NCBI GenBank assembly: GCA_964424375.1
Contig: CAYRIH010000008.1
Coordinates: 1-27,106 of the forward strand
Source of the DNA: CAYRIH01 sp964424375
GTDB lineage: Bacteria > Patescibacteriota > Kazan-3B-28 > UBA10110
Length of the DNA stretch: 27,106 nucleotides
Reading direction: 5' to 3'
The notes under the pieces were generated by a model that saw only the letters and a program-made list of their open reading frames with translations, was not told where the DNA came from and did not search any database. The position numbers and the translations under genes are program-made. Shown piece by piece: positions 20,501-27,106 of the stretch. How positions within the stretch are numbered: position 1 is the first letter of the stretch; every line of letters begins with the position of its first letter.

Positions 20501-20944
20501 GATGGCTGTACCGGGATGCCTTTTGAACAAAAAACTACAGCTGGAGTAATTTATATACTGAAGTTGGCTCATATGGTTGATGATAAGATTCATGCTAGAT
20601 CTGTTGGTCCGTATGCGTTGGTCACTCAGCAACCATTAGGGGGCAAAGCTCAGTTAGGTGGACAAAGATTAGGGGAAATGGAGGTTTGGGCTTTAGAAGG
20701 TTATGGCGCAGCTCACACCTTACAAGAGATGTTAACTATTAAGTCTGATGATGTCCTGGGACGCTCTCGGACTTATGAAGCAATTATTAAAAACGAAGAA
20801 ATACAAAAACCTCAAACTCCAGAGGCATTTAATGTTATTGCTAAAGAATTGCAGGGTTTGGGCTTAAATATAGAACTTCTAGACAAAGATGGTAAAGCTA
20901 TCAACAAAACTACATTTAAAAAATCTAAGCCTAAAAAAAGATAG
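17534..20944 (+). CDS. rpoB: DNA-directed RNA polymerase subunit beta
   Basis: 1136 residues, compact relative to proteobacterial beta (over 1300), implying that large lineage-specific inserts are absent. Conserved blocks are in order: GTFVINGVERVVVSQLIRS, the rifampicin-pocket region FFGSSQLSQFMDQTNPLAE (about 390), GPGGLSRERAGFDVRDVH, CPIQTPEGQNIGL, the GDKLAGRHGNKG catalytic-centre segment (about 893) and GGKAQLGGQRLGEMEVWALE near the C-terminus. Beta forms one side of the active-site cleft. In the rifampicin pocket, the residue aligned to E. coli Arg529 is Ile412 here. The gene has its own promoter and no rplKAJL upstream. rpoC starts 2 bases after its stop. Confidence 0.98.
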   Translation: MLSEKSYIPLTDNTNFTNYKWYASSKNVVSLPNLNSLQMESYKWFLTKGLENLFNEITPVEDLTGKNLELHFIDYYMEEPRVDEVTARQTDTTYEAALRVKLRLINKETGEIKEQEVFLGDIPVMTNSGTFVINGVERVVVSQLIRSAGVLFTRTNGLLHGQYGTKIIPERGAWLELETNGKGVISVKIDRKRKTYLTTLLRAFGLNTDNEIIETFKDVNINPKQDFIKNTLNKDPSKSSDQAILEIYKKVRPGDLATVDNARSLFINTFDNFRRYDLSAVGRYKINKRLGLDIPNKKGFRVLTLVDLIAITKEIIRLNNTGGPADDVDNLKNRRVRAVGELVQAKFRTGLLRVERIIKDRMSVSDIGTITPAQLINARPITAIMQEFFGSSQLSQFMDQTNPLAELEHKRILSAMGPGGLSRERAGFDVRDVHTSHYGRICPIQTPEGQNIGLVGRLASFAKVNDYGFIETPYLKIIHSVSNNGTSAIDCIADKDIVAPSSKKILVKSGEVINASTAGILRKYKELKSIPIKSKTSKSVDYLDAHEEESLIIAQAGLPCDAAGNITKNMVVTRQSGVPATSSIKRVDYADVSPRQIMSVATSLIPFVEHDDAKRALMGSNMQRQAVPLIKPQVPIIGTGMEAAAAIGSGWAIIAPISGTIKYVDARTIELLGVDKKTIKFNLVNFQRSNHETNLHQKPIVQKGQKVKRGDPLCDGPSIKHGRLALGQNLLVAFMPWGGFNYEDAIVISDRLVKDDVYSSVHIKREDIDVRETKLGPEITTRDIPNVSEEAVADLDENGIIRIGAKVKDNHILVGKITPKGETDLTAEERLLRAIFGEKVKDVKDTSLRVPHGGYGKVVNIKVFDKDKGDKLEVGVIKRIYIYIAQLRKISVGDKLAGRHGNKGVISRILPPADMPFMADGTPVDIILNPLGVISRMNLGQVLETHLGWAAALQRFNVANPIFEGIDMEGIIEELKKTGLPENGKVQLYDGCTGMPFEQKTTAGVIYILKLAHMVDDKIHARSVGPYALVTQQPLGGKAQLGGQRLGEMEVWALEGYGAAHTLQEMLTIKSDDVLGRSRTYEAIIKNEEIQKPQTPEAFNVIAKELQGLGLNIELLDKDGKAINKTTFKKSKPKKR

Positions 20945-20946
20945 TT

Positions 20947-23900
20947 ATGCAGCCAATATCAAAATTTACTACTAGGTCGTCTAAGAAAAATCCTGAGCCA
21001 GAGGCTTTTTCGGCTATACGAATTTCTATAGCTTCGCCAGAACAAATTTTATCATGGTCTCATGGAGAGATTGCCAAGCCTGAAACTATTAATTATCGTA
21101 CGCTGAAACCTGAGAAAGATGGTTTATTTGACGAGAGAATCTTTGGTCCCACCAAAGATTGGGAATGTTATTGTGGTAAATACAAAAAGATTCGTTATAA
21201 GGGAATAATTTGTGATAAGTGTGGTGTAGAAGTAACTCGTTCCATAGTTCGTCGTGAGCGAATGGGTCACATCACATTAGCTGTACCTGTTTCACATATT
21301 TGGTATTTGCGTGGAGCGCCTTCTAGGTTAGCTTTAACTTTAGATGTTCAGTCTAAAAAACTTGAGCAGGTCATATATTTTGCTGCTTATATTATTACAA
21401 AGGTTAGTGCTGAAGCTAAGACTGATGCTCTAAACCAATTAGCGCTAGAGTATAGTCAGCATACTAAATCTTTAAAGAATGAATATAAAAAAATTATTGC
21501 AGAAGCTGAATCTAAGGCCCGAGTAAATTTAAGTAAGGAACTAACTGATAAATTAAATAGATTTAAGGTTGCTTATCATACTGCTATGAGCGAAATCAAT
21601 GATCTTAAAGCTCATCGAATTATCTCAGAGTTGGATTATAGAGATCTCTCACTTAAGTATGGTTCGGTATTTGAAGCTGGCATTGGCGCTGAAGCAATTT
21701 TCGAGTTAATCAGCCAAGTGGATTTACCAGCTGATATTAAAATAATTAGACAAGAATTAAAAGATGCAGTTGGGCAGAAGCGTAAACGTTTGCAAAAGCG
21801 ATTAAGATTATTAGAAGGTTTTAATAAAGCAAACTTGAGACCAGATTGGATGTTGATTAAAAATTTGCCCGTTATCCCCCCAGATTTGAGACCAATGGTA
21901 CAGTTGGATGGAGGTCGATTTGCCACCTCTGATTTAAATGATTTATATCGCCGAGTCATCAACCGTAATAATCGGTTAAAAAAACTGGTGGATATTGGTG
22001 CTCCAGAAGTGATTACTCGCAATGAGAAGAGAATGTTACAGGAAGCTGTTGATGCTTTATTTGATTTAACTGCTCGTGAAACATCTACTTCTACATCCAG
22101 TAAACGTAAGCTTAAATCTTTAGCTGATTTACTTAGAGGCAAACAAGGTCGTTTCCGACAAAATCTTTTGGGTAAGCGAGTTGATTATTCTGGGCGTAGT
22201 GTAATTGTAGTAGGACCAACTCTTAAATTAGACCAGTGTGGAATTCCTAAACCCATTGCCTTAGAAATTTTTAAACCATTTGTGATTTCTATACTAGTAA
22301 GAAATGAAGTGGTTCATAATGTCAAAACTGCCAGCAAAATGATAGAGAGGCAGGTGTCGGAGGTATGGGATGCCCTGGATGAAGTAATTGGTAAATATTA
22401 TGTTCTTTTGAATAGGGCTCCAACTTTACACAGATTAGGTATTCAGGCTTTTAAGCCGATATTAGTGGAAGGTAATGCAATTCAACTTCATCCATTAGTT
22501 TGTACTGCTTTTAATGCTGATTTTGATGGAGATCAGATGGCAGTTCATTTACCCTTATCTCGTCCTGCCCAAGAAGAAGCAGGGCAGATTATGATTTCAA
22601 CTAATAATTTACTTAAGCCAGCCACTGGAGATCCTATTGTTGTTCCTAGTCAGGATGTAGTTTTGGGTTGTTATTATATTACTTTAATGCGTCCTCATCC
22701 TGAAAATGAAAAGCTAAGAATTTTTAAAGACCTTAAAGATGCTCTCTTAGCTCAGGCTAATGGTCAGTTAGCCTATCATGTTCCAATCAATATTAAAATA
22801 GAGGGGCAGTTAATCAAAACAACTTTAGGTCGATTACTTTTTAATAAGATTATTCCTCCAGAGTTGGGCTTCATTAATGATCTAATAACTCAAAAAACCT
22901 TAAAGAGGATTATTAATCAGATTTATGAGAAATTTGATAATAAAACTACTGCTAATTTTGTTGATGACTTAAAAGATATTGGGTTTAATTTTGCTACTAT
23001 TTCGGGTTCGACATTCAGTGTAGGAGATCTTCAGGTCCCACCGCAAAAAGATGATCTTATCCGTCAAACTGAAGTAAAAGTGGATAAAATTATACAACAA
23101 TATAAAGATGGTTTGATTACAGCTGATGAGCGGTACAGATTGTCCACGAAACTTTGGGGTATAGTCAAAGAAGAAATAGAAGAATTAGTTTCTAAGAAAG
23201 ACGACATTTTTAGTCCAGTTCATCTCATGATTGATTCCGGTGCCAGAGGTCAAACTGAACAATTAAATCAGTTAGTTGGAATAAAAGGAGTGGTAGTGAA
23301 CCCAGCTGGCCGAATAATAGAGTTGCCAATTAAATCCAATTACAAAGAAGGTTTAACTCCTTTGGAATACTTTATTTCCACTCATGGTGCCAGAAAGGGT
23401 AGTGCAGATACTGCTCTTAAAACTTCTGATGCAGGTTACCTAACTCGTCGGTTGGTAGATGTTTCTCAAGATGTTGTAGTAACTGAAAAAGATTGTAAAA
23501 CTTCTGTCGGTAGAACCATTTGGATTAAAGATGTAGAAGAAATTAATGAAACATTGGCTTCTGTGGTTTTGGGCAGATTTGTCCTGAAGGATGTTAAAGA
23601 TAAAGATAAAGTTATTGTGAAAAAAAATACACTTATAGACAAAGAATTAGCAGAACTTATATCTAATCACAATGTTAAATCTATTACAGTTCGTTCGCCC
23701 CTAGGTTGTAAAGCTAATCGGGGAGTATGTCAAAAGTGTTATGGCATTGATTTGGCTCGTGCTAAGTTGGTAGAGTTGGGAGAAGCTGTTGGGATTGTGG
23801 CTGCCCAAAGCATTGGTGAACCAGGCACTCAGTTAACAATGAGAACTTTTCATACGGGAGGAGTAGCCAGTGCTTTAGATATCACTCAAGGTTTGCCTAG

Positions 23901-24774
23901 AGTAGAAGAACTATTCGAAGCCAGAAATCCTAAAACTGAAGCATTATTAGCTGAACAAGCTGGTAAAATCAAAATTGTAGAGGTTGCTTCTCGCAAATTC
24001 ATTCAGTTAATCGCCTCAGTCAAAAAGACTATTGATATCCCATTTGGTAAAGATATTGTTCTTAAAGTCAAAGATGGTGACAAAGTAAAAAAAGGTGATT
24101 TACTAGCCAAAGATAATAAAAGTGGAGACAAAATAGAAGCTACTGTGGCAGGAGTTGTTACTATTAGCGGCAGGAAAGCTTATATTACTTACAGCAAAAA
24201 AGAGCTTCTTGAATACCCAATTACCAATGATATGATGCCTCGGGTAAGTGATGGAAATGAGATAGAGAAAGGGGATCGTTTGACAGAAGGGCATTACAAT
24301 CTTAAAGATTTAATGAGACTTAAAGGCGAAGATAAGGCTAAACGTTATATTATTCATGAAATTCAAAAAATATATTCTCTTCAGGGGCAGAATATTGATG
24401 ATAAACATGTAGAGTTAGTTATTAGTAAAATGTTTGGTTTATCTCGCATTCAGGACGAAGGTGACAGCAAGTATATGGCTGGTGAAATTATATCCACATT
24501 ATCATTAGAAAATGAAACCGCCAAACTAAAGGCTGCTGGTAAAAGATTGCCCATATTTGAAAAACTTTTATTGGGCATATCAAAAGCGGCTCTTAATACA
24601 GAGGGTTTTTTGTCGGCAGCTTCTTTTCAAGAAACTACTAGAGTGTTAGTAGAAGCTGCGACTACTGGTACCGTGGATCACCTTTTGGGTTTAAAGGAAA
24701 ATGTGATTATAGGTCGTCTTATCCCAGCTGGTACAGGTTTTAAAGTTAAATCTGAAACTAGTCACAATATTTAA
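20947..24774 (+). CDS. rpoC: DNA-directed RNA polymerase subunit beta'
   Basis: 1275 residues. The N-terminal zinc site is C74/C76/C89/C92. The catalytic magnesium loop NADFDGDQMAVH has its three aspartates at 525, 527 and 529. The bridge helix/trigger loop region includes GARKGSADTALKTSDAGYLTRR and AAQSIGEPGTQLTMRTFH. The second zinc site is formed by the cysteines around CKTSVG and CKANRGVCQKC. Beta' supplies the catalytic centre and the main DNA clamp. It is co-transcribed with rpoB. The segment just after the second zinc site carries an expected short insert rather than the long SI3 of gamma-proteobacteria. No terminator is evident in the 100 bases after it. Confidence 0.98.
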   Translation: MQPISKFTTRSSKKNPEPEAFSAIRISIASPEQILSWSHGEIAKPETINYRTLKPEKDGLFDERIFGPTKDWECYCGKYKKIRYKGIICDKCGVEVTRSIVRRERMGHITLAVPVSHIWYLRGAPSRLALTLDVQSKKLEQVIYFAAYIITKVSAEAKTDALNQLALEYSQHTKSLKNEYKKIIAEAESKARVNLSKELTDKLNRFKVAYHTAMSEINDLKAHRIISELDYRDLSLKYGSVFEAGIGAEAIFELISQVDLPADIKIIRQELKDAVGQKRKRLQKRLRLLEGFNKANLRPDWMLIKNLPVIPPDLRPMVQLDGGRFATSDLNDLYRRVINRNNRLKKLVDIGAPEVITRNEKRMLQEAVDALFDLTARETSTSTSSKRKLKSLADLLRGKQGRFRQNLLGKRVDYSGRSVIVVGPTLKLDQCGIPKPIALEIFKPFVISILVRNEVVHNVKTASKMIERQVSEVWDALDEVIGKYYVLLNRAPTLHRLGIQAFKPILVEGNAIQLHPLVCTAFNADFDGDQMAVHLPLSRPAQEEAGQIMISTNNLLKPATGDPIVVPSQDVVLGCYYITLMRPHPENEKLRIFKDLKDALLAQANGQLAYHVPINIKIEGQLIKTTLGRLLFNKIIPPELGFINDLITQKTLKRIINQIYEKFDNKTTANFVDDLKDIGFNFATISGSTFSVGDLQVPPQKDDLIRQTEVKVDKIIQQYKDGLITADERYRLSTKLWGIVKEEIEELVSKKDDIFSPVHLMIDSGARGQTEQLNQLVGIKGVVVNPAGRIIELPIKSNYKEGLTPLEYFISTHGARKGSADTALKTSDAGYLTRRLVDVSQDVVVTEKDCKTSVGRTIWIKDVEEINETLASVVLGRFVLKDVKDKDKVIVKKNTLIDKELAELISNHNVKSITVRSPLGCKANRGVCQKCYGIDLARAKLVELGEAVGIVAAQSIGEPGTQLTMRTFHTGGVASALDITQGLPRVEELFEARNPKTEALLAEQAGKIKIVEVASRKFIQLIASVKKTIDIPFGKDIVLKVKDGDKVKKGDLLAKDNKSGDKIEATVAGVVTISGRKAYITYSKKELLEYPITNDMMPRVSDGNEIEKGDRLTEGHYNLKDLMRLKGEDKAKRYIIHEIQKIYSLQGQNIDDKHVELVISKMFGLSRIQDEGDSKYMAGEIISTLSLENETAKLKAAGKRLPIFEKLLLGISKAALNTEGFLSAASFQETTRVLVEAATTGTVDHLLGLKENVIIGRLIPAGTGFKVKSETSHNI

Positions 24775-24807
24775 ATAATCAAAAAATTAATTCTTGTAGC
24801 GAATAAT

Positions 24808-24836
24808 TTGACAGATAGACAACTTGGAGTTTAAAT
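24808..24836 (+). promoter_or_regulatory. Promoter of the rpsL-rpsG-fusA operon
   Basis: A perfect TTGACA (24808-24813) is followed after 17 bases by TTAAAT (24831-24836, 4 of 6 consensus). Transcription would start near 24843, about 34 bases before the rpsL ATG. The str operon can therefore be transcribed separately from rpoBC. Confidence 0.6.
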
Positions 24837-24876
24837 AAATTAGTGCAAAAAATCTAAATCATATTCATTTATTATT

Positions 24877-25347
24877 ATGCCAACTATTAATCAATTAATA
24901 CGTAAGCCGCGTCAAAGGAGTAAGAAAAAGTCAAAATCGCCTGTCATGCAGGTTGGTTTTAACACAATCAAGAATAGATTTACAAAATCCAGAAAAGGTT
25001 CACCTCAAAAGAGAGGGGTATGTATAAAAGTGACTACTATTACTCCTAAAAAGCCAAACTCTGCTTTGCGTAAAGTGGCTCGTGTCAGATTAACTAATAG
25101 AATGGAAGTAACAGCATATATTCCTGGTATTGGACATAATTTACAAGAACACTCTATTGTGACTATTAGAGGTGGTAGAGTGAAAGATTTGCCTGGAGTA
25201 CGTTATCATGTTGTTCGGGGATCATTAGATACTGCTGGAGTAGAAAATCGCCGGCGGGGTCGCAGTAAATATGGAGCTAAAAAAGATAAATCAACTCCTG
25301 CTCCAGTTGTTACTGTGAGTAAAGAAGAAACTAAATCAGAAAACTAA
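24877..25347 (+). CDS. rpsL: Ribosomal protein S12
   Basis: 156 residues. The start MPTINQLIRK, the decoding-centre segment TPKKPNSALRKVARVRLTN, GIGHNLQEHS and GRVKDLPGVRYH, then GRSKYGAKK leave no doubt. Compared with the E. coli protein (124 residues) there is an insert of about a dozen residues before QKRGVC (VGFNTIKNRFTKSRKGS), as in Firmicutes-type S12, and an extra C-terminal tail rich in Lys, Thr and Glu. The lysines linked to streptomycin action (the PKKPNS lysine and that of RVKDLPG) are present. No Shine-Dalgarno sequence is visible; the leader before the ATG is AT-rich. It is the first gene of the str operon. Confidence 0.98.
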   Translation: MPTINQLIRKPRQRSKKKSKSPVMQVGFNTIKNRFTKSRKGSPQKRGVCIKVTTITPKKPNSALRKVARVRLTNRMEVTAYIPGIGHNLQEHSIVTIRGGRVKDLPGVRYHVVRGSLDTAGVENRRRGRSKYGAKKDKSTPAPVVTVSKEETKSEN

Positions 25348-25361
25348 TAAAATAGAAACTT

Positions 25362-25835
25362 ATGGCACGCAAAGGCACAGCAGATAAGAGAAGCATTGAC
25401 CCCGACAGGAAGTTCGGTAGTGTTTTAATACAAAAATTAATCAATAAAATTATGCTCCGGGGTAAAAAAACAGTAGCCGAAAGAATAGTTTATGATGCTC
25501 TGGAAACTGCCAGCAAAAAATTGGGCAAAGAGCCAATAGATATATTCCAAGCTGTTCTAGATAATCTCTCACCTATGGTTCAATTAAGAAGTCGCAGGAT
25601 TGGCGGTGGTAATTATCAAATTCCTACAGAAGTGTCATCAGACAGAAAAATTATCCTAGCACTACAGTGGTTAGTGTCTTCATCTAGAAGCAGGAAAGGC
25701 ATGCCTGTGAGTGAGAGATTAGCTGCCGAATTAATTGATGCATTTAATAATACTGGAGGAGCTATCAAGAAAAAAGAAGAAACCCATCGTATGGCAGAAG
25801 CTAATCGAGCATTTTCCCATTTTGCCAGGTTTTAG
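25362..25835 (+). CDS. rpsG: Ribosomal protein S7
   Basis: 157 residues, the typical S7 length. It begins MARKGTADKRSIDPDRKFGS and contains the LINKIMLRGKKTVAERIVYDAL helix region, the RRIGGGNYQIPTEVSSDRK segment and the C-terminal ETHRMAEANRAFSHFARF that contacts the 30S head and E-site tRNA. S7 nucleates assembly of the 30S head. The gene lies 14 bases after rpsL and 9 bases before fusA. In E. coli S7 autoregulates the str operon through the rpsL-rpsG spacer; the spacer here is too short for that structure. Confidence 0.98.
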   Translation: MARKGTADKRSIDPDRKFGSVLIQKLINKIMLRGKKTVAERIVYDALETASKKLGKEPIDIFQAVLDNLSPMVQLRSRRIGGGNYQIPTEVSSDRKIILALQWLVSSSRSRKGMPVSERLAAELIDAFNNTGGAIKKKEETHRMAEANRAFSHFARF

Positions 25836-25844
25836 AAAAAAGCT

Positions 25845-27106
25845 ATGACTGAAAGACACTATCCCTTAAATAAGACTATAAATATTGGCATCATTGCTCA
25901 TATTGATGCTGGAAAAACCACGGTTACTGAGCGAATTCTATTCTATACAGGTCGAACTTATAAAATAGGTGAAGTACATGAAGGTAAAGCCATTATGGAT
26001 TGGATGGAACAGGAAAAAGAGCGTGGTATTACCATCACTTCTGCCGCCACTACTTGTTTTTGGAAAGATTTTAGGATAAATATTATTGATACTCCAGGTC
26101 ATGTTGATTTTACTGTAGAAGTAGAACGCAGCCTTCGAGTTTTAGATGGTGGCGTAGTAATATTTGATGGTGTAGCTGGGGTAGAACCTCAGAGCGAAAC
26201 AGTTTGGCGCCAAGCTGATAAATATCAGGTACCCAGAATATGTTTTATAAATAAAATGGATAGAATGGGTGCTGATTTTTATACTAGTTTTAAATCCATT
26301 ATTGATCGTTTGGGGGCTAATGCTATCCCAGCTCAAATTCCTATTGGGAGTGCAGAAACCTTTAGAGGGATTGTAGATTTGTTAACTCAAAAGGCATATA
26401 TTTTTGAAGATGATTTAGGTAAAGAAATAAAAGAAACTGAAATTCCCGATGATCTTAAAGATAAAGCCAAGGAATATCGGCATAAATTATTAGAGAAAAT
26501 TGTTGAAACAGAAGAAGATTTACTAGAAAGATTTCTTGAAGATCAAACTTTGACTATTGATGAGCTCAAAAAAGCCTTAAGAGCGGCAGTGATTAGTAAT
26601 CAATTAGTACCAGTATTTTGTGGGTCAGCACTTAAAAACAAAGGCATACAACAGCTATTAGATGCAATTATAGATTATTTACCCACTCCTTTAGATGTTC
26701 CGCCCGTTGAAGGTATAGTACCTGGCACCGAAGAAAAAATTGTCCGTCAGGTTGATGATAATGAACTATTTACAGCTTTGGCTTTTAAAGTAGCTACTGA
26801 TCCATTTGTAGGGAAATTGATTTATTTTAGAGTTTATGCGGGAACTTTAAAAGCTGGTTCTTATGTTTATAATTCTACTAAAGCTAAAAAGGAAAGAGTA
26901 GGTAGAATATTGCGGATGCACAGTAATCACAGAGAGGATGTAGAAAAAATTTTTGCCGGTGAAATAGGAGCCATGGTTGGCCTTAAAAGTGTGACTACTG
27001 GTGATACTCTGGTAAGTGTAGGTGATAAACTAATTTTAGAATCAATTGAATTTCCTAATCCAGTCATTTCTGTGGCAGTAGAGCCTAATTCCAAAATTGA
27101 TCAGGG
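25845..27106 (+). CDS. fusA: Elongation factor G, 3' end outside window
   Basis: About 420 residues of EF-G are visible and the frame runs off the right edge (full EF-G is about 700). The GTPase domain is complete: G1 HIDAGKTT, switch region EQEKERGITITSA, G3 DTPGHVDFT, G4 NKMDR and G5 around CGSALKNKG. Domain II follows (ALAFKVATDPFVGKLIYFRVY and SGTL-like turn), and the last codons read into the start of domain III (PVISVAVEPNSKIDQ). EF-G catalyses translocation and, with RRF, ribosome recycling. The start ATG at 25845 is the natural choice, 9 bases after the rpsG stop, without a Shine-Dalgarno sequence. Intactness of the rest is unknown. Confidence 0.97.
   Translation, partial: MTERHYPLNKTINIGIIAHIDAGKTTVTERILFYTGRTYKIGEVHEGKAIMDWMEQEKERGITITSAATTCFWKDFRINIIDTPGHVDFTVEVERSLRVLDGGVVIFDGVAGVEPQSETVWRQADKYQVPRICFINKMDRMGADFYTSFKSIIDRLGANAIPAQIPIGSAETFRGIVDLLTQKAYIFEDDLGKEIKETEIPDDLKDKAKEYRHKLLEKIVETEEDLLERFLEDQTLTIDELKKALRAAVISNQLVPVFCGSALKNKGIQQLLDAIIDYLPTPLDVPPVEGIVPGTEEKIVRQVDDNELFTALAFKVATDPFVGKLIYFRVYAGTLKAGSYVYNSTKAKKERVGRILRMHSNHREDVEKIFAGEIGAMVGLKSVTTGDTLVSVGDKLILESIEFPNPVISVAVEPNSKIDQ

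Noticed and set aside
21636..22142. 168-codon minus-strand frame opposite rpoC
   Set aside because: Fully antisense to conserved rpoC sequence and without family resemblance, start signal or promoter.

Overview
This AT-rich window is tightly packed with genes and looks like a chromosomal stretch from a Patescibacteria/CPR bacterium, probably from the Parcubacteria side. The evidence is indirect. There is a DUF4012 protein, a membrane-anchored family 5 solute-binding protein, a bactofilin and a LysM protein with one membrane span. Several core genes have no obvious Shine-Dalgarno sequence, the RNA polymerase subunits are compact, and rpoBC is not preceded by rplKAJL. The phylum call is inference. 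TGA is used as a stop (the lipid-kinase-like gene at 4855-5658), which argues against the UGA=Gly code of Gracilibacteria.

Layout: (1) 1-1574, the 3' part of a DUF4012 gene. (2) 1571-3742, a membrane protein with three zinc ribbons (minus strand), divergent from an SPFH/slipin gene (plus strand), with hairpin terminators at both outer ends. (3) 3743-6071, a minus-strand block reading bactofilin, degenerate diacylglycerol-kinase-like protein, infC, rpmI, rplT. (4) 6072-6231, a divergent control region with a strong promoter and an operator-like dyad. (5) 6232-9752, a MacAB-like tripartite cassette: long-hairpin membrane fusion protein, ATPase and FtsX-type permease. (6) 9848-12022, secG and an anchored peptide-binding protein broken by a 10-N assembly gap. 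(7) 12050-13829, seven tRNAs (Leu-AAG, Val, Leu-TAA, Phe, Gly, then Cys, Leu-CAG) flanking a P-loop nucleotide kinase and a eukaryote-type dCMP deaminase. (8) 13880-17363, envelope genes: LysM, YdcF/DUF218, LemA, HtpX and a lipoprotein with a duplicated domain. (9) 17534-27106, rpoB-rpoC and then rpsL-rpsG-fusA, with fusA running off the right edge.

Functionally the window combines core information processing (IF-3, L35, L20, S12, S7, EF-G, RNA polymerase, tRNAs) with envelope functions (secretion, export, membrane proteolysis, cell-wall-binding and scaffold proteins) and a small dNTP module. There are no rRNA genes, CRISPR arrays, insertion sequences or prophage structural genes. No stretch longer than 300 bases lacks a gene.

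The most notable points are a tRNA-Leu with an unmodified-sequence AAG anticodon, mRNAs punctuated by tRNAs, a dCMP deaminase resembling the animal enzyme, a lipid-kinase fold whose catalytic motifs have decayed, and a possible ATT start codon for the solute-binding protein. I saw no clearly undescribed multigene system. All computed matches are by eye, with no database search.
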